Assembly: GCA_023424355.1 (NCBI GenBank)
Contig: JAFAEA010000068.1
Coordinates: forward strand, 1 to 7,435
Reading direction: 5' to 3'
Length of the DNA stretch: 7,435 bases
Source of the DNA: Chloroflexota bacterium
GTDB taxonomy: Bacteria > Chloroflexota > Chloroflexia > Thermomicrobiales > UBA6265
Below, piece by piece: positions 1-5,667 of the stretch. A program made the translations under genes and the position numbers. The stretch's first letter is position 1. The number at the start of each line of letters is the position of its first letter. The notes under the pieces were generated by a model. That model made no database searches. It was given only the letters and a program-made list of their open reading frames with translations, and was not told the DNA's origin.

Positions 1-807
1 CAAGGTACCCGTGCGCTGAGCGTTATCCGCGGTATTGTTTTCCTCTTCCTCCTGCTCTACGTCTCCGGCGAACTTCTCGGCCTCCGCACCTTGCAGGCTA
101 TTTTGGCCACCATTTGGCCGGCACTGATCATCGCGATTCCTGTGATCTTCGCGCCAGAACTCAGGCGTGCCTTCGAGCAGCTTGGTCACGCAGGTTCGTG
201 GCTCAAAAGTCCATTCCCCAACCAGGATGAATCCGGGATGGAGCACATGATCGATGAGATCGTGCGTGCCTCGTACCAGCTTTCAAGGCTTCGATACGGT
301 GCCCTGGTGGTGATTGAGCGGGAAACCAATCTGCAGGACTTCGTGGATCGCGGTGTCGCCATCAATGCCGATATCAGTCGCCAACTGTTGATCAACATCT
401 TCTTCCCCAACTCCCCGCTGCACGATGCGGCGGTGGTGATTGGTGGGAATCGAATTTTGGCCGCCAGCGTTGTGCTGCCGCTCACCGATAACATTTCGGC
501 AAGCAGCAGCCTGGGCACCCGCCACCGAGCCGGTGTGGGTATCACTGAAGAGAGCGATGCGATTTCCGTGATTGTTTCAGAAGAAACGGGCCAGATGTCT
601 GTGGCGCACTCCGGTCGATTGATTCGCAATTTGGATCAGGATCGCCTTCGCCGTGTGCTTCGCACGCTCCTGCGCATCGAACGTCCGGGCCAGGACAACA
701 CACCTACCGGAAAGCTGGAGAAGATCAAGAGCTGGTTCATCGAGCATCAACCGACGGTCACCTCACCGCGTGGCACTCGGCGTCGTGAATCGAAGCCAAC
801 AACATGA
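1..807 (+). CDS. cdaA: Diadenylate cyclase CdaA, 5'-truncated by window edge
   Basis: Membrane-bound diadenylate cyclase that condenses two ATP into c-di-AMP, a second messenger for potassium and osmotic homeostasis and wall integrity. The reading frame is open from base 1, giving 268 visible residues. By comparison with Bacillus CdaA (about 273 residues) roughly 30 N-terminal residues, including the first membrane helix, lie outside. Visible residues 8-28 and 31-51 are hydrophobic helices, followed by APELRRAFEQLG, typical of the family. The DisA_N catalytic domain runs from about 75 to 205: PLHDAAVVIGG (139-149), LGTRHRAGVG with the RHR motif at 174-176, and SEETG at 193-197. The tail is basic. 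Oddity: the usual DGA catalytic motif reads DAA (142-144). The stop overlaps the cdaR start, so the two are an operon. Identity is very secure; catalytic activity is inferred. Confidence 0.95.
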   Translation, partial: QGTRALSVIRGIVFLFLLLYVSGELLGLRTLQAILATIWPALIIAIPVIFAPELRRAFEQLGHAGSWLKSPFPNQDESGMEHMIDEIVRASYQLSRLRYGALVVIERETNLQDFVDRGVAINADISRQLLINIFFPNSPLHDAAVVIGGNRILAASVVLPLTDNISASSSLGTRHRAGVGITEESDAISVIVSEETGQMSVAHSGRLIRNLDQDRLRRVLRTLLRIERPGQDNTPTGKLEKIKSWFIEHQPTVTSPRGTRRRESKPTT

Positions 808-2159
808 GAGATACCACCCCGGCACCAGCACACGTTGTAGATACCCTGCAATCGAAGATTGGCCGATCGCACTTGCTGCGATTGCTGACTGCGTTTGTAT
901 TGGCCCTCCTCACATGGGGATGGGTGATGCAGGCGACGGATCCGATCAGCACCACAACCTACACGGAAATGGAGATTCCTTCCCCGGAGCTCGAAAACGA
1001 TCTGATCATGGTCACCAATCTTCCCCGCGGTTCTGTAACGGTACAAGGGCCACAATCCGAAGTGGCGAAGATCAATCGCTCCCTGATTACACTCCGGCTG
1101 GATACATCGAGTGTGACCGAACCGGGTGAATACCGCCTGCCAGTAGTGGTGGATGCACCCGATACATCCAATCGCATCACCACCGATCCCAAGACCGTGA
1201 GCGTGCAAATCGATGAGATGACATCCCGGGTCATCCCGATCGAAATCGAGGAAACAACAACAGAAAACGGCACACGAGTAGTCAACAACATCACCACCGA
1301 TGTTTCGCAGGTCACCGTATCTGGCCCAAGTTCGGCGGTCGATCGCGTGGAGACCGTGGTACTGCCGGTAACGATTGATACACAAATCACCAGCTTCTCG
1401 GATTACTTCATCCCCTATGCCGTGGATGAAAATGGACAGCGGGTGGCCGAAGTCAATGTGCTCCCTGGTCAGGTGCTCACCCGAGTGGAGCTGCAATCGA
1501 GCGGCCGCCTGGTGACGGTAATCGCCGATGTCGAAGGACAGCCGGCAGATGGTTACTCCGTGCAACAACGCACAGTGATCCCGAACAGCATTACGGTGGA
1601 AGGTCCAGAAGAAGCGCTGAACGACCTGCTCTTTGTGAATACCGAGCCTGTGGACATCTCTGGTGCCTCGCAATCCGTCAGCAGCCGTGTGGGCCTTGCA
1701 GACCTGCCCGAAGGCGTCACCGTTGTGGAACCGGCGAGTGGCCAGATCGAAGTGCGTGTGGCCATTCAGGATAGCTCCTCCACCACCCAGACTCTGCAGA
1801 ATCTGCCGGTGAATGTGCTGAATGTGCCAGAAGGCTACACAGCCCAGGTGGATCCGGAGACGGTCGATGTTTCCGTGCAGGGCTCTGTCACCAACCTGGC
1901 AAATATGACCACGGAGGATATCACCATCGTTGTGGATGTGCGCGGTATGACCGAGGGACAGCACACAGCGAGCCCGGTAGTGGCACTGCCGAATAATGGC
2001 GTTCAGAGTACCGGCACGAACCCGGAGGAGGTCACGGTGACGCTGGTCCCGGTGCAGTCGACTCCGGAACCGATGAGTGGCACACCTGAGGCTCAGGGCA
2101 ACGCCGCAATCGTGGAAACACGTCGGCGCAGAGTGGTGAGAGCCCACACAGTTCGATAA
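804..2159 (+). CDS. cdaR: YbbR-repeat protein, CdaA regulator (CdaR-like)
   Basis: Probable extracytoplasmic regulator of CdaA. In Firmicutes the YbbR protein CdaR binds the cyclase membrane region and modulates c-di-AMP synthesis. The 451-residue product has a short cytoplasmic N-terminus, one membrane helix at about 24-43 (LLRLLTAFVLALLTWGWVMQ), and then a Thr/Val-rich beta exterior. Four YbbR repeats are visible, with V-x-G-P-type motifs near residues 80-83 (VQGP), 172-175 (VSGP), 265-268 (VEGP) and a degenerate VQGS at 358-361. A Pro/Ser linker (about 416-432) and an Arg-rich end (RRRRVVR) follow. The ATG lies in the ATGA overlap with cdaA and has no good Shine-Dalgarno sequence before it, which points to translational coupling. 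A strong terminator follows, and no glmM is adjacent. Confidence 0.9.
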   Translation: MRDTTPAPAHVVDTLQSKIGRSHLLRLLTAFVLALLTWGWVMQATDPISTTTYTEMEIPSPELENDLIMVTNLPRGSVTVQGPQSEVAKINRSLITLRLDTSSVTEPGEYRLPVVVDAPDTSNRITTDPKTVSVQIDEMTSRVIPIEIEETTTENGTRVVNNITTDVSQVTVSGPSSAVDRVETVVLPVTIDTQITSFSDYFIPYAVDENGQRVAEVNVLPGQVLTRVELQSSGRLVTVIADVEGQPADGYSVQQRTVIPNSITVEGPEEALNDLLFVNTEPVDISGASQSVSSRVGLADLPEGVTVVEPASGQIEVRVAIQDSSSTTQTLQNLPVNVLNVPEGYTAQVDPETVDVSVQGSVTNLANMTTEDITIVVDVRGMTEGQHTASPVVALPNNGVQSTGTNPEEVTVTLVPVQSTPEPMSGTPEAQGNAAIVETRRRRVVRAHTVR

Positions 2160-2170
2160 CCAGAATTGCG

Positions 2171-2200
2171 AAGAGCGGAGCCGATTGGCTCCGCTCTTTT
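2171..2200 (+). terminator. Intrinsic terminator of cdaA-cdaR
   Basis: A perfect 12-bp stem (AAGAGCGGAGCC with GGCTCCGCTCTT) has a four-base loop GATT and a TTTT run at its 3' side, and starts 11 bases after the cdaR stop. On the minus strand the same stem is followed by only two T residues and then CGCAATT, so it is a better terminator for the plus operon. It could still hinder transcripts from the convergent regulator gene. Confidence 0.85.
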
Positions 2201-2218
2201 GTGTCTGTGCTATCTGGA

Positions 2219-2872
2219 TTAGTCTTCCTGGGAATCCTCATCACTGCTGCGATCATCGCCAGAGGAGATGGAGGATTCCATCTCATGCGCCAGGAGAATG
2301 GCCTCGGCCACTTCCTTCATGGACTTACGTGCATCCATGCTGGTTTTGCGAATGCGGTGGAAGGCTTCGCTCTCACGCATGCCGTGCACTTCCATAAGTA
2401 CACCCTTGGCGCGCTCCACAACCTTGCGGGTTTCGAGTGCGTCTTTGAGGCCACCGACTTCGGTTTCCAGGGTGCGGAACTCCTCGAAACGTGCACGAGA
2501 AAGCTCGATCACTGGCATCAACTCAGCTTCGCGGAATGGTTTCACCACGTAGCCAACCACACCAGCCTCGCGGGCCCGTTCGACAAGTACCTGATCGGAA
2601 TACGCCGTGAGGAGAACGACCGGAGCGATTTTCTCGCGGGTGAGTTCCTCGGCGGCAGCGATGCCATCGAGATCGGGCATCTGGATATCCATGATCAACA
2701 GATCGGGGCGCATCCGCTTGGCCATATCCACAGCAGTACGGCCATCACCGGCTTCTGCGATAACCTCATACCCGAGATGGGTGAGCATTTCTCGCAGGTC
2801 GAGCCGAATAAGTGATTCGTCATCTGCAATGATGATTCGCCACCGCGCCGTGGTTTCGTGTGCACCAGTCAT
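2219..2872 (-). CDS. Response regulator with receiver and ANTAR RNA-binding domains
   Basis: Two-component response regulator of the AmiR/NasR (ANTAR) class. Family members dimerise on phosphorylation and bind paired RNA hairpins to stop intrinsic termination. From the chosen ATG it has 217 residues. The receiver domain (about 12-125) has acidic residues D17 and D18, phospho-acceptor D62 in MDIQMPDLDG, T89, Y108 and K111 in KPF. A helical linker (about 120-150) leads to the ANTAR domain (about 138-197) with the hallmark AKGVLM at 155-160 and ARKSMKEVA at 181-189. The tail is acidic and Ser-rich. The ATG at 2872 is preferred over an in-frame GTG at 2914 because GGAAGG lies upstream of it and the receiver fold begins right after. 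No histidine kinase gene is next to it. Domain calls are very secure; stimulus and RNA targets are unknown. Confidence 0.93.
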   Translation of the reverse strand: MTGAHETTARWRIIIADDESLIRLDLREMLTHLGYEVIAEAGDGRTAVDMAKRMRPDLLIMDIQMPDLDGIAAAEELTREKIAPVVLLTAYSDQVLVERAREAGVVGYVVKPFREAELMPVIELSRARFEEFRTLETEVGGLKDALETRKVVERAKGVLMEVHGMRESEAFHRIRKTSMDARKSMKEVAEAILLAHEMESSISSGDDRSSDEDSQED

Positions 2873-2906
2873 TGTGCGCCGCACCTTCCAACCTGAGACT
2901 CTGCCT

Positions 2907-2921
2907 GTTCGCACCGCGAAC
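2907..2921. repeat. Inverted repeat upstream of the ANTAR regulator
   Basis: A perfect 6-bp inverted repeat, GTTCGC and GCGAAC around a three-base spacer, lies about 35 bases before the regulator start. It sits where a -10 element would fall, 17 bases after a TTGACA hexamer (2944-2939, minus). It could be an operator or a 5'-leader hairpin. The function is unknown and chance is possible. Confidence 0.35.
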
Positions 2922-2958
2922 TTGCAGTTCTATCCAAATGTCAACAACCGTTCCTGGC

Positions 2959-3002
2959 AAAAAAGAGCCGGCATGGTTGGCAAAGGAGCCATCACATGCC
3001 GG
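2959..3002 (-). terminator. Intrinsic terminator after tRNA-Pro
   Basis: On the minus strand an 8-bp stem, CCGGCATG with CATGCCGG, encloses a 19-base loop that can itself form TGGC/GCCA. It is followed by CTC and then a run of six T. It begins 8 bases after the encoded CCA of tRNA-Pro and should end that transcript before the response regulator gene, so that gene needs its own promoter. Confidence 0.8.
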
Positions 3003-3009
3003 GAGGAAC

Positions 3010-3086
<77 letters not shown>

Positions 3087-3105
3087 TCATCACCTTGCCT
3101 CACAA

Positions 3106-3134
3106 AGTATAAAGCACCCTTTGGGCCTTCACAA
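3106..3134 (-). promoter_or_regulatory. Probable sigma-70-type promoter for tRNA-Pro
   Basis: On the minus strand TTGTGA (-35, 3134-3129) is followed after 17 bases by TATACT (-10, 3111-3106). This predicts a start near 3099, about a dozen bases before the mature tRNA 5' end. The -10 is a 5/6 match, the -35 a 4/6 match, and the spacing is optimal. Calling it the tRNA promoter is an inference from position. Confidence 0.6.
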
Positions 3135-3148
3135 TTTGGAGAGGCTGA

Positions 3149-3176
3149 ATGGAGGCGACGTTACCGCCGCCTCCAT
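3149..3176 (-). terminator. 3' hairpin after rplL (no U-tract)
   Basis: Beginning 8 bases after the rplL stop, the minus-strand RNA can form a 12-pair stem (ATGGAGGCGGCG against CGTCGCCTCCAT) capped by a GTAA tetraloop of the GNRA class. One pair is G·U on the minus strand and becomes an A·C mismatch on the plus strand, so the fold favours the rplL transcript. No T-run follows. It may be a Rho-assisted stop, a weak terminator or an mRNA 3'-end protector. Confidence 0.6.
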
Positions 3177-3184
3177 CCAAAGGA

Positions 3185-3568
3185 TTACTTGACCTCGGCC
3201 TTGGCGCCAGCTTCTTCGAGCTTGGCCTTTGCAGCTTCGGCTTCTTCCTTGGCGACGCCTTCCTTGATGGCCTTCGGAGCGCCATCGACCAGGTCCTTGG
3301 CTTCCTTGAGGCCCAGGCTGGTGATTTCGCGGACGGCCTTGATGACCTGGATCTTGTTGCCGCCAACATCGGTCAGCACAACGTCGAACTCGGTCTTCTC
3401 TTCTTCTTCGGCAGCAGCGCCACCACCGGCAACAGCGCCACCGGCAGCAACAGCGACAGGAGCAGCGGCGGAAACGCCCCACTTCTCTTCGAGTGCCTTA
3501 ACGAGCTCGTTGAGCTCAAGTACTGTCAAACCTTCAAGGGTTTCGATGATCTGATTCTGGTCAGCCAT
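3185..3568 (-). CDS. rplL: 50S ribosomal protein L7/L12
   Basis: Stalk protein that binds L10 as dimers and recruits translation GTPases (EF-Tu, EF-G, IF2). The 127 residues show the expected layout: N-terminal dimerisation helices (1-35, ending KWGVSAAA), an Ala/Gly/Val hinge with a Glu run (about 36-58), and the globular C-terminal domain (59-127) with GNKIQVIKAVREITSLGLKEAKDLVDG and the Lys/Ala/Glu-rich end. The ATG start has AGGAG 10 bases upstream. It follows rplJ after a 77-base gap. Unlike the order in many bacteria, no rpoB follows; a hairpin, tRNA-Pro and the ANTAR regulator do. Confidence 0.98.
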   Translation of the reverse strand: MADQNQIIETLEGLTVLELNELVKALEEKWGVSAAAPVAVAAGGAVAGGGAAAEEEEKTEFDVVLTDVGGNKIQVIKAVREITSLGLKEAKDLVDGAPKAIKEGVAKEEAEAAKAKLEEAGAKAEVK

Positions 3569-3645
3569 TTCGGCAATTCTCCTAAAGTATGCGGGTTTAC
3601 GCGCCCGCTGATAAAAAGCTCTGGTATGTTACGAACGCGTGTGGA

Positions 3646-4185
3646 TTAGTCGGCCGCGGCCTCTTCACCACCACCCATGGCTCCAATTCGTGCGTTGACC
3701 AGGTAGGCCACCGAACGGCTCGGTCCACTGAGTACACCCACCGTGCGCGCCATCGGGCTTGCAAGCATGCCCACGAGCTTGCCAAGAAGCTCTTCGCGCG
3801 GCGGAAGGCTGGAAATAACCTCAACATCCCCGGCGGTCATGACGGCGTTGTTCATAACACCGGCCTTAACCTTGAGAATGCGAGACGACTTGGCGAAATC
3901 CGAAACCGCCTTGGCGGCACCAGCGATATCGCCCATAGCGAACACCACGGCTGTCGGGCCTTCGAGGAACTCCTCGAGACCGGTGACACCCGCTCGCTCG
4001 GCGGCAATTCGCACGAGGGTGTTCTTGCTGACGCGGAACTCACCCTCGCTCGGGCGAAGCTTCGCGCGGAATTCCTGTACCTGGGTCACCGAGAGACCGC
4101 GGTAGTCGGTAAGAATTACCATCTCCGCCTTCTCAAAGCGATCCTGCAACAGGTCGATCTCAGCACTTTTCTTTACTGTTGGCAC
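3646..4185 (-). CDS. rplJ: 50S ribosomal protein L10
   Basis: Base of the L12 stalk on 23S rRNA. With L12 it forms L10(L12)n and, in several bacteria, represses its own mRNA. The product has 179 residues from a GTG start at 4185: N-terminal rRNA-binding domain with VILTDYRGLSVTQVQEFRAKLR, the SKNTL motif, LEEFLEGPTAVVF, and the C-terminal L12-binding region (about 150-179). The GTG is chosen because a 10-base Shine-Dalgarno sequence sits just upstream at ideal spacing and VPTVKKSAEI aligns with usual L10 N-termini. A longer reading from ATG at 4236 would run through the leader hairpin and the ribosome site, so it is rejected. The leader carries an attenuator-like structure. Confidence 0.97.
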   Translation of the reverse strand: MPTVKKSAEIDLLQDRFEKAEMVILTDYRGLSVTQVQEFRAKLRPSEGEFRVSKNTLVRIAAERAGVTGLEEFLEGPTAVVFAMGDIAGAAKAVSDFAKSSRILKVKAGVMNNAVMTAGDVEVISSLPPREELLGKLVGMLASPMARTVGVLSGPSRSVAYLVNARIGAMGGGEEAAAD

Positions 4186-4190
4186 TCCGT

Positions 4191-4200
4191 TCACCTCCTT
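4191..4200 (-). promoter_or_regulatory. Very strong ribosome binding site deciding the rplJ GTG start
   Basis: AAGGAGGTGA on the minus strand is fully complementary over ten bases to the usual bacterial 16S rRNA 3' tail. GGAGG lies eight bases before the GTG at 4185. A further AAGG lies directly upstream. This fixes the rplJ start despite a GTG codon and fits the high output needed for L10 and L12. Confidence 0.85.
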
Positions 4201-4216
4201 CCTTGAAAGATTTTTC

Positions 4217-4234
4217 GGGGGAGTTCCCTCCCCC
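4217..4234 (-). other. GNRA-capped hairpin before the rplJ ribosome binding site
   Basis: The minus strand reads GGGGGAG-GGAA-CTCCCCC, a perfect 7-bp stem with a GGAA tetraloop, between the attenuator terminator and the Shine-Dalgarno sequence (16 bases before it). It may insulate the ribosome site from upstream structure. Role inferred. Confidence 0.5.
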
Positions 4235-4242
4235 ATTCCCTA

Positions 4243-4282
4243 CAAGAAAATGCGCCCTGGGCAGAAAGCAGCCCAGGGCGCA
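4243..4282 (-). terminator. Leader terminator (attenuator) ahead of rplJ
   Basis: A perfect 12-bp GC-rich stem (TGCGCCCTGGGC with GCCCAGGGCGCA), loop TGCTTTCT, then TTTTCTTGT on the minus strand. It is an intrinsic terminator lying about 60 bases before the rplJ start and downstream of rplA. A terminator this strong inside an operon implies regulated read-through or a frequent stop between rplA and rplJ. See the adjacent L10-leader fold. Confidence 0.85.
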
Positions 4283-4304
4283 CATCAGTTCGATGTAACG
4301 AAAT

Positions 4305-4360
4305 CCTGAGCCTCGGTCGGACGATTAAGCGGATTGCTCCACACCGACGGTCTTCGGCCA
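4305..4360 (-). promoter_or_regulatory. L10-leader-like RNA fold (L10-L12 binding element)
   Basis: In the rplA-rplJ gap the minus strand can fold as follows. GGCC (4359-4356) pairs with GGCT (4312-4309), including one G·U. An asymmetric, purine-rich internal loop follows, GAAGACC on one side and CGA on the other, kink-turn-like. Then come the stem GTCGG/CCGAC (4348-4344 with 4320-4316) and an apical hairpin GTGGA-GCAA-TCCGC with a GNRA loop. This architecture and place match the known L10 leader family. In Bacillus subtilis L10(L12)4 binding to such a leader controls a downstream terminator. The fold was read by eye; the family match is from memory. Confidence 0.72.
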
Positions 4361-4380
4361 GTACGATTTTCTGTTCGGTT

Positions 4381-5094
4381 CTAGCTGTTGCTCGCTGCCT
4401 TGGCAAACGAGTCGTTCACATCCAGATGGATACCAGGACCCATGGTGGATGCGATGGCAAGTGTACGGCAGTACACGCCCTTGAGTCCAGTTGGTCGCAC
4501 ACGGTTGAGTGCGTCAACAACTGCGAGAATGTTTTCCTGAATCTGCTTCTCATCGAAGCTCTTGCGGCCGATGGTGATGTGAACATTACCGGTGCGGTCG
4601 TTGCGGAATTCCACACGGCCACCCTTGAGTTCTGTGATCACACCAGCGAGGTCACCAACCTCGCGGACCACGGTGCCAGAGCGCGGGTTCGGCATGAGGC
4701 CGCGGCGTCCAAGCACGCGACCAAGGCCACCGACCTTGCCCATCTGATCAGCCATAGCAATGGTGGCATCGAACTCCAGCCAGCCATCGTTGATCTTCTG
4801 CACCAGATCATCGGAGCCGGCGTAATCTGCACCAGCATCCATGGCTACGCGCTCGGCTTCACCGCTGGCGAATACCAATACGCGCACCTGACGGCCGGAT
4901 CCGTGAGGGAGAACCACGGAAGAACGAACCGCCTGATCCGCCTGTCGCGGATCGATTCCCAGACGAGCGTGAAGTTCGATGGTCTCATCGAAGTTCGCAA
5001 ATGCCGCCTTCTTTACCAGCTCTGCCGCTTCCTCGACCGTGTACTGCCGATCGCGGTCCACGAGCTTGGCTGCTTCAATAGTCTTCTTACCCAT
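4381..5094 (-). CDS. rplA: 50S ribosomal protein L1
   Basis: Forms the mobile L1 stalk that handles deacylated tRNA in the E site, and represses its own operon in many bacteria. The product has 237 residues from the ATG at 5094 (MGKKTIEAAKLVDRDRQYTV). The family signature GRVLGRRGLMPNPRSGTVV is in the middle, and the C-terminal GRKSFDEKQIQENI and GVYCRTLAIASTMGPGIHLD regions are present. AGGAGG lies six bases before this ATG; an in-frame ATG seven codons earlier would place the ribosome site inside the gene. It sits 64 bases after rplK, with a potential L1-binding hairpin in that gap, and a long leader to rplJ follows. Confidence 0.98.
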   Translation of the reverse strand: MGKKTIEAAKLVDRDRQYTVEEAAELVKKAAFANFDETIELHARLGIDPRQADQAVRSSVVLPHGSGRQVRVLVFASGEAERVAMDAGADYAGSDDLVQKINDGWLEFDATIAMADQMGKVGGLGRVLGRRGLMPNPRSGTVVREVGDLAGVITELKGGRVEFRNDRTGNVHITIGRKSFDEKQIQENILAVVDALNRVRPTGLKGVYCRTLAIASTMGPGIHLDVNDSFAKAASNS

Positions 5095-5106
5095 GTATTT
5101 CCTCCT

Positions 5107-5138
5107 GTGGTCCATTCGAGGCCCTTGGCCTCTCCCAC
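5107..5138 (-). promoter_or_regulatory. Candidate L1-binding mRNA element in the rplK-rplA gap
   Basis: The minus-strand RNA forms an outer stem GTGG/CCAC (5138-5135 with 5110-5107) and an inner stem GAGGCC/GGCCTC (5132-5127 with 5123-5118) with loop AAG. They are joined by an asymmetric loop of GA on one side and GAATGGA on the other. The GTGGGAG and ATGGA-CC parts resemble the L1 site of 23S rRNA, and the known L1 targets are two helices around such a loop. It lies 12 bases before the rplA start and next to its ribosome site. Function inferred. Confidence 0.5.
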
Positions 5139-5158
5139 TGGCTTATGCGTGAATAAAC

Positions 5159-5581
5159 TTACGCAGTAACTTCAAGACCCATGCTGCGGGCGGTGCCCTC
5201 AACCTGCTTGATAGCGCCTTCGATATCGATGGCGTTGAGGTCCTTCATCTTCAGCTCGGCGATTTCCTGAACCTGGGCGGCGGTAACCTTGCCGACCATG
5301 GTCTTCGGATTGCTGGAGCCCTTATCAACACCGGCAGCCTTGCGCAGGAGATCTGCGGCTGGCGGGGTCTTGGTGATGAAGGTGAACGATCGATCTTCAT
5401 ACACGGTGATGACGACCGGAATAATCTGGCCGGCCATCTGCTGGGTGCGCTCGTTGTATTCCTTAACGAACTGCATCAGCGGAACACCATGCTGACCGAG
5501 TGCCGGACCGACCGGCGGTGCCGGAGTTGCCTTACCGGCTGGCAGCTGCAGCTTTACGTAGCCGCGAATCTTCTTAGCCAA
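5159..5581 (-). CDS. rplK: 50S ribosomal protein L11
   Basis: Binds the GTPase-associated region of 23S rRNA with L10; target area of thiostrepton-class drugs. The product has 140 residues, the usual length. The N-terminal domain carries KLQLPAGKATPAPPVGPALGQ with the conserved prolines, and the C-terminal RNA-binding domain carries TKTPPAADLLRKAAG and the KTMVGKVT and AIDIEGAIKQVEGTARSMG segments. After GPALGQ it reads HGVPLMQFVKEYNERT, where many homologues have GVNIM. The start is TTG at 5581, with AAAGGA seven bases before it; the product begins AKKIRGYVKLQ as expected for L11. It lies 86 bases after nusG, with a hairpin in between. Confidence 0.97.
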   Translation of the reverse strand: MAKKIRGYVKLQLPAGKATPAPPVGPALGQHGVPLMQFVKEYNERTQQMAGQIIPVVITVYEDRSFTFITKTPPAADLLRKAAGVDKGSSNPKTMVGKVTAAQVQEIAELKMKDLNAIDIEGAIKQVEGTARSMGLEVTA

Positions 5582-5612
5582 AGAATTATCCTTTCTGGCT
5601 TAGGTACACGTT

Positions 5613-5647
5613 ACCGCCCCTGCAATGGCAGGTTGGGAAGTGGCGGT
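5613..5647 (-). other. Two-helix hairpin in the rplK leader
   Basis: On the minus strand ACCGCC and GGCGGT (6 bp) enclose CCTGC-CATT-GCAGG (5 bp), with nine unpaired bases on one side only. It lies between the nusG stop and rplK, about 30 bases before the start codon. E. coli carries its L1 repressor site in the rplK leader, so this is a second candidate, but its loop does not resemble the L1 target. It could also be an RNase or pausing site. Confidence 0.4.
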
Positions 5648-5667
5648 TCTGATTCTCCCGAAACAGA

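Noticed and set aside
747..2147. 466-codon open frame antisense to cdaR
   Set aside because: Its product is rich in His, Cys and Arg with no domain or membrane pattern, as expected from the complement of the Thr/Val/Glu-rich YbbR gene, and no ribosome site was seen. The YbbR gene on the other strand is clearly real.
2201..2815. 204-codon plus-strand frame over the ANTAR regulator
   Set aside because: Shadow of a well-supported receiver-ANTAR gene; no recognisable domain and no separate promoter or ribosome site.
2873..2914. Longer start (GTG at 2914) for the ANTAR regulator
   Set aside because: No ribosome site before it, it lies in the inverted repeat, and the added residues are not part of the receiver fold.
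3590..3620. Possible rplL promoter TTATCA-17-CATACT in the rplJ-rplL gap
   Set aside because: Both boxes are only 4/6 matches and the spacer holds a GCGGG/CCCGC hairpin; too weak to list without transcript data.
4186..4236. Longer start (ATG at 4236) for rplJ
   Set aside because: It would translate through a perfect hairpin and an ideal Shine-Dalgarno sequence; the GTG at 4185 fits both the ribosome site and the L10 N-terminus.
5095..5115. Longer start (ATG at 5115) for rplA
   Set aside because: AGGAGG lies between it and the ATG at 5094, which matches the normal L1 N-terminus.
4426..5169. 247-codon plus-strand frame over rplA
   Set aside because: Antisense shadow of L1; the sequence has no family features.
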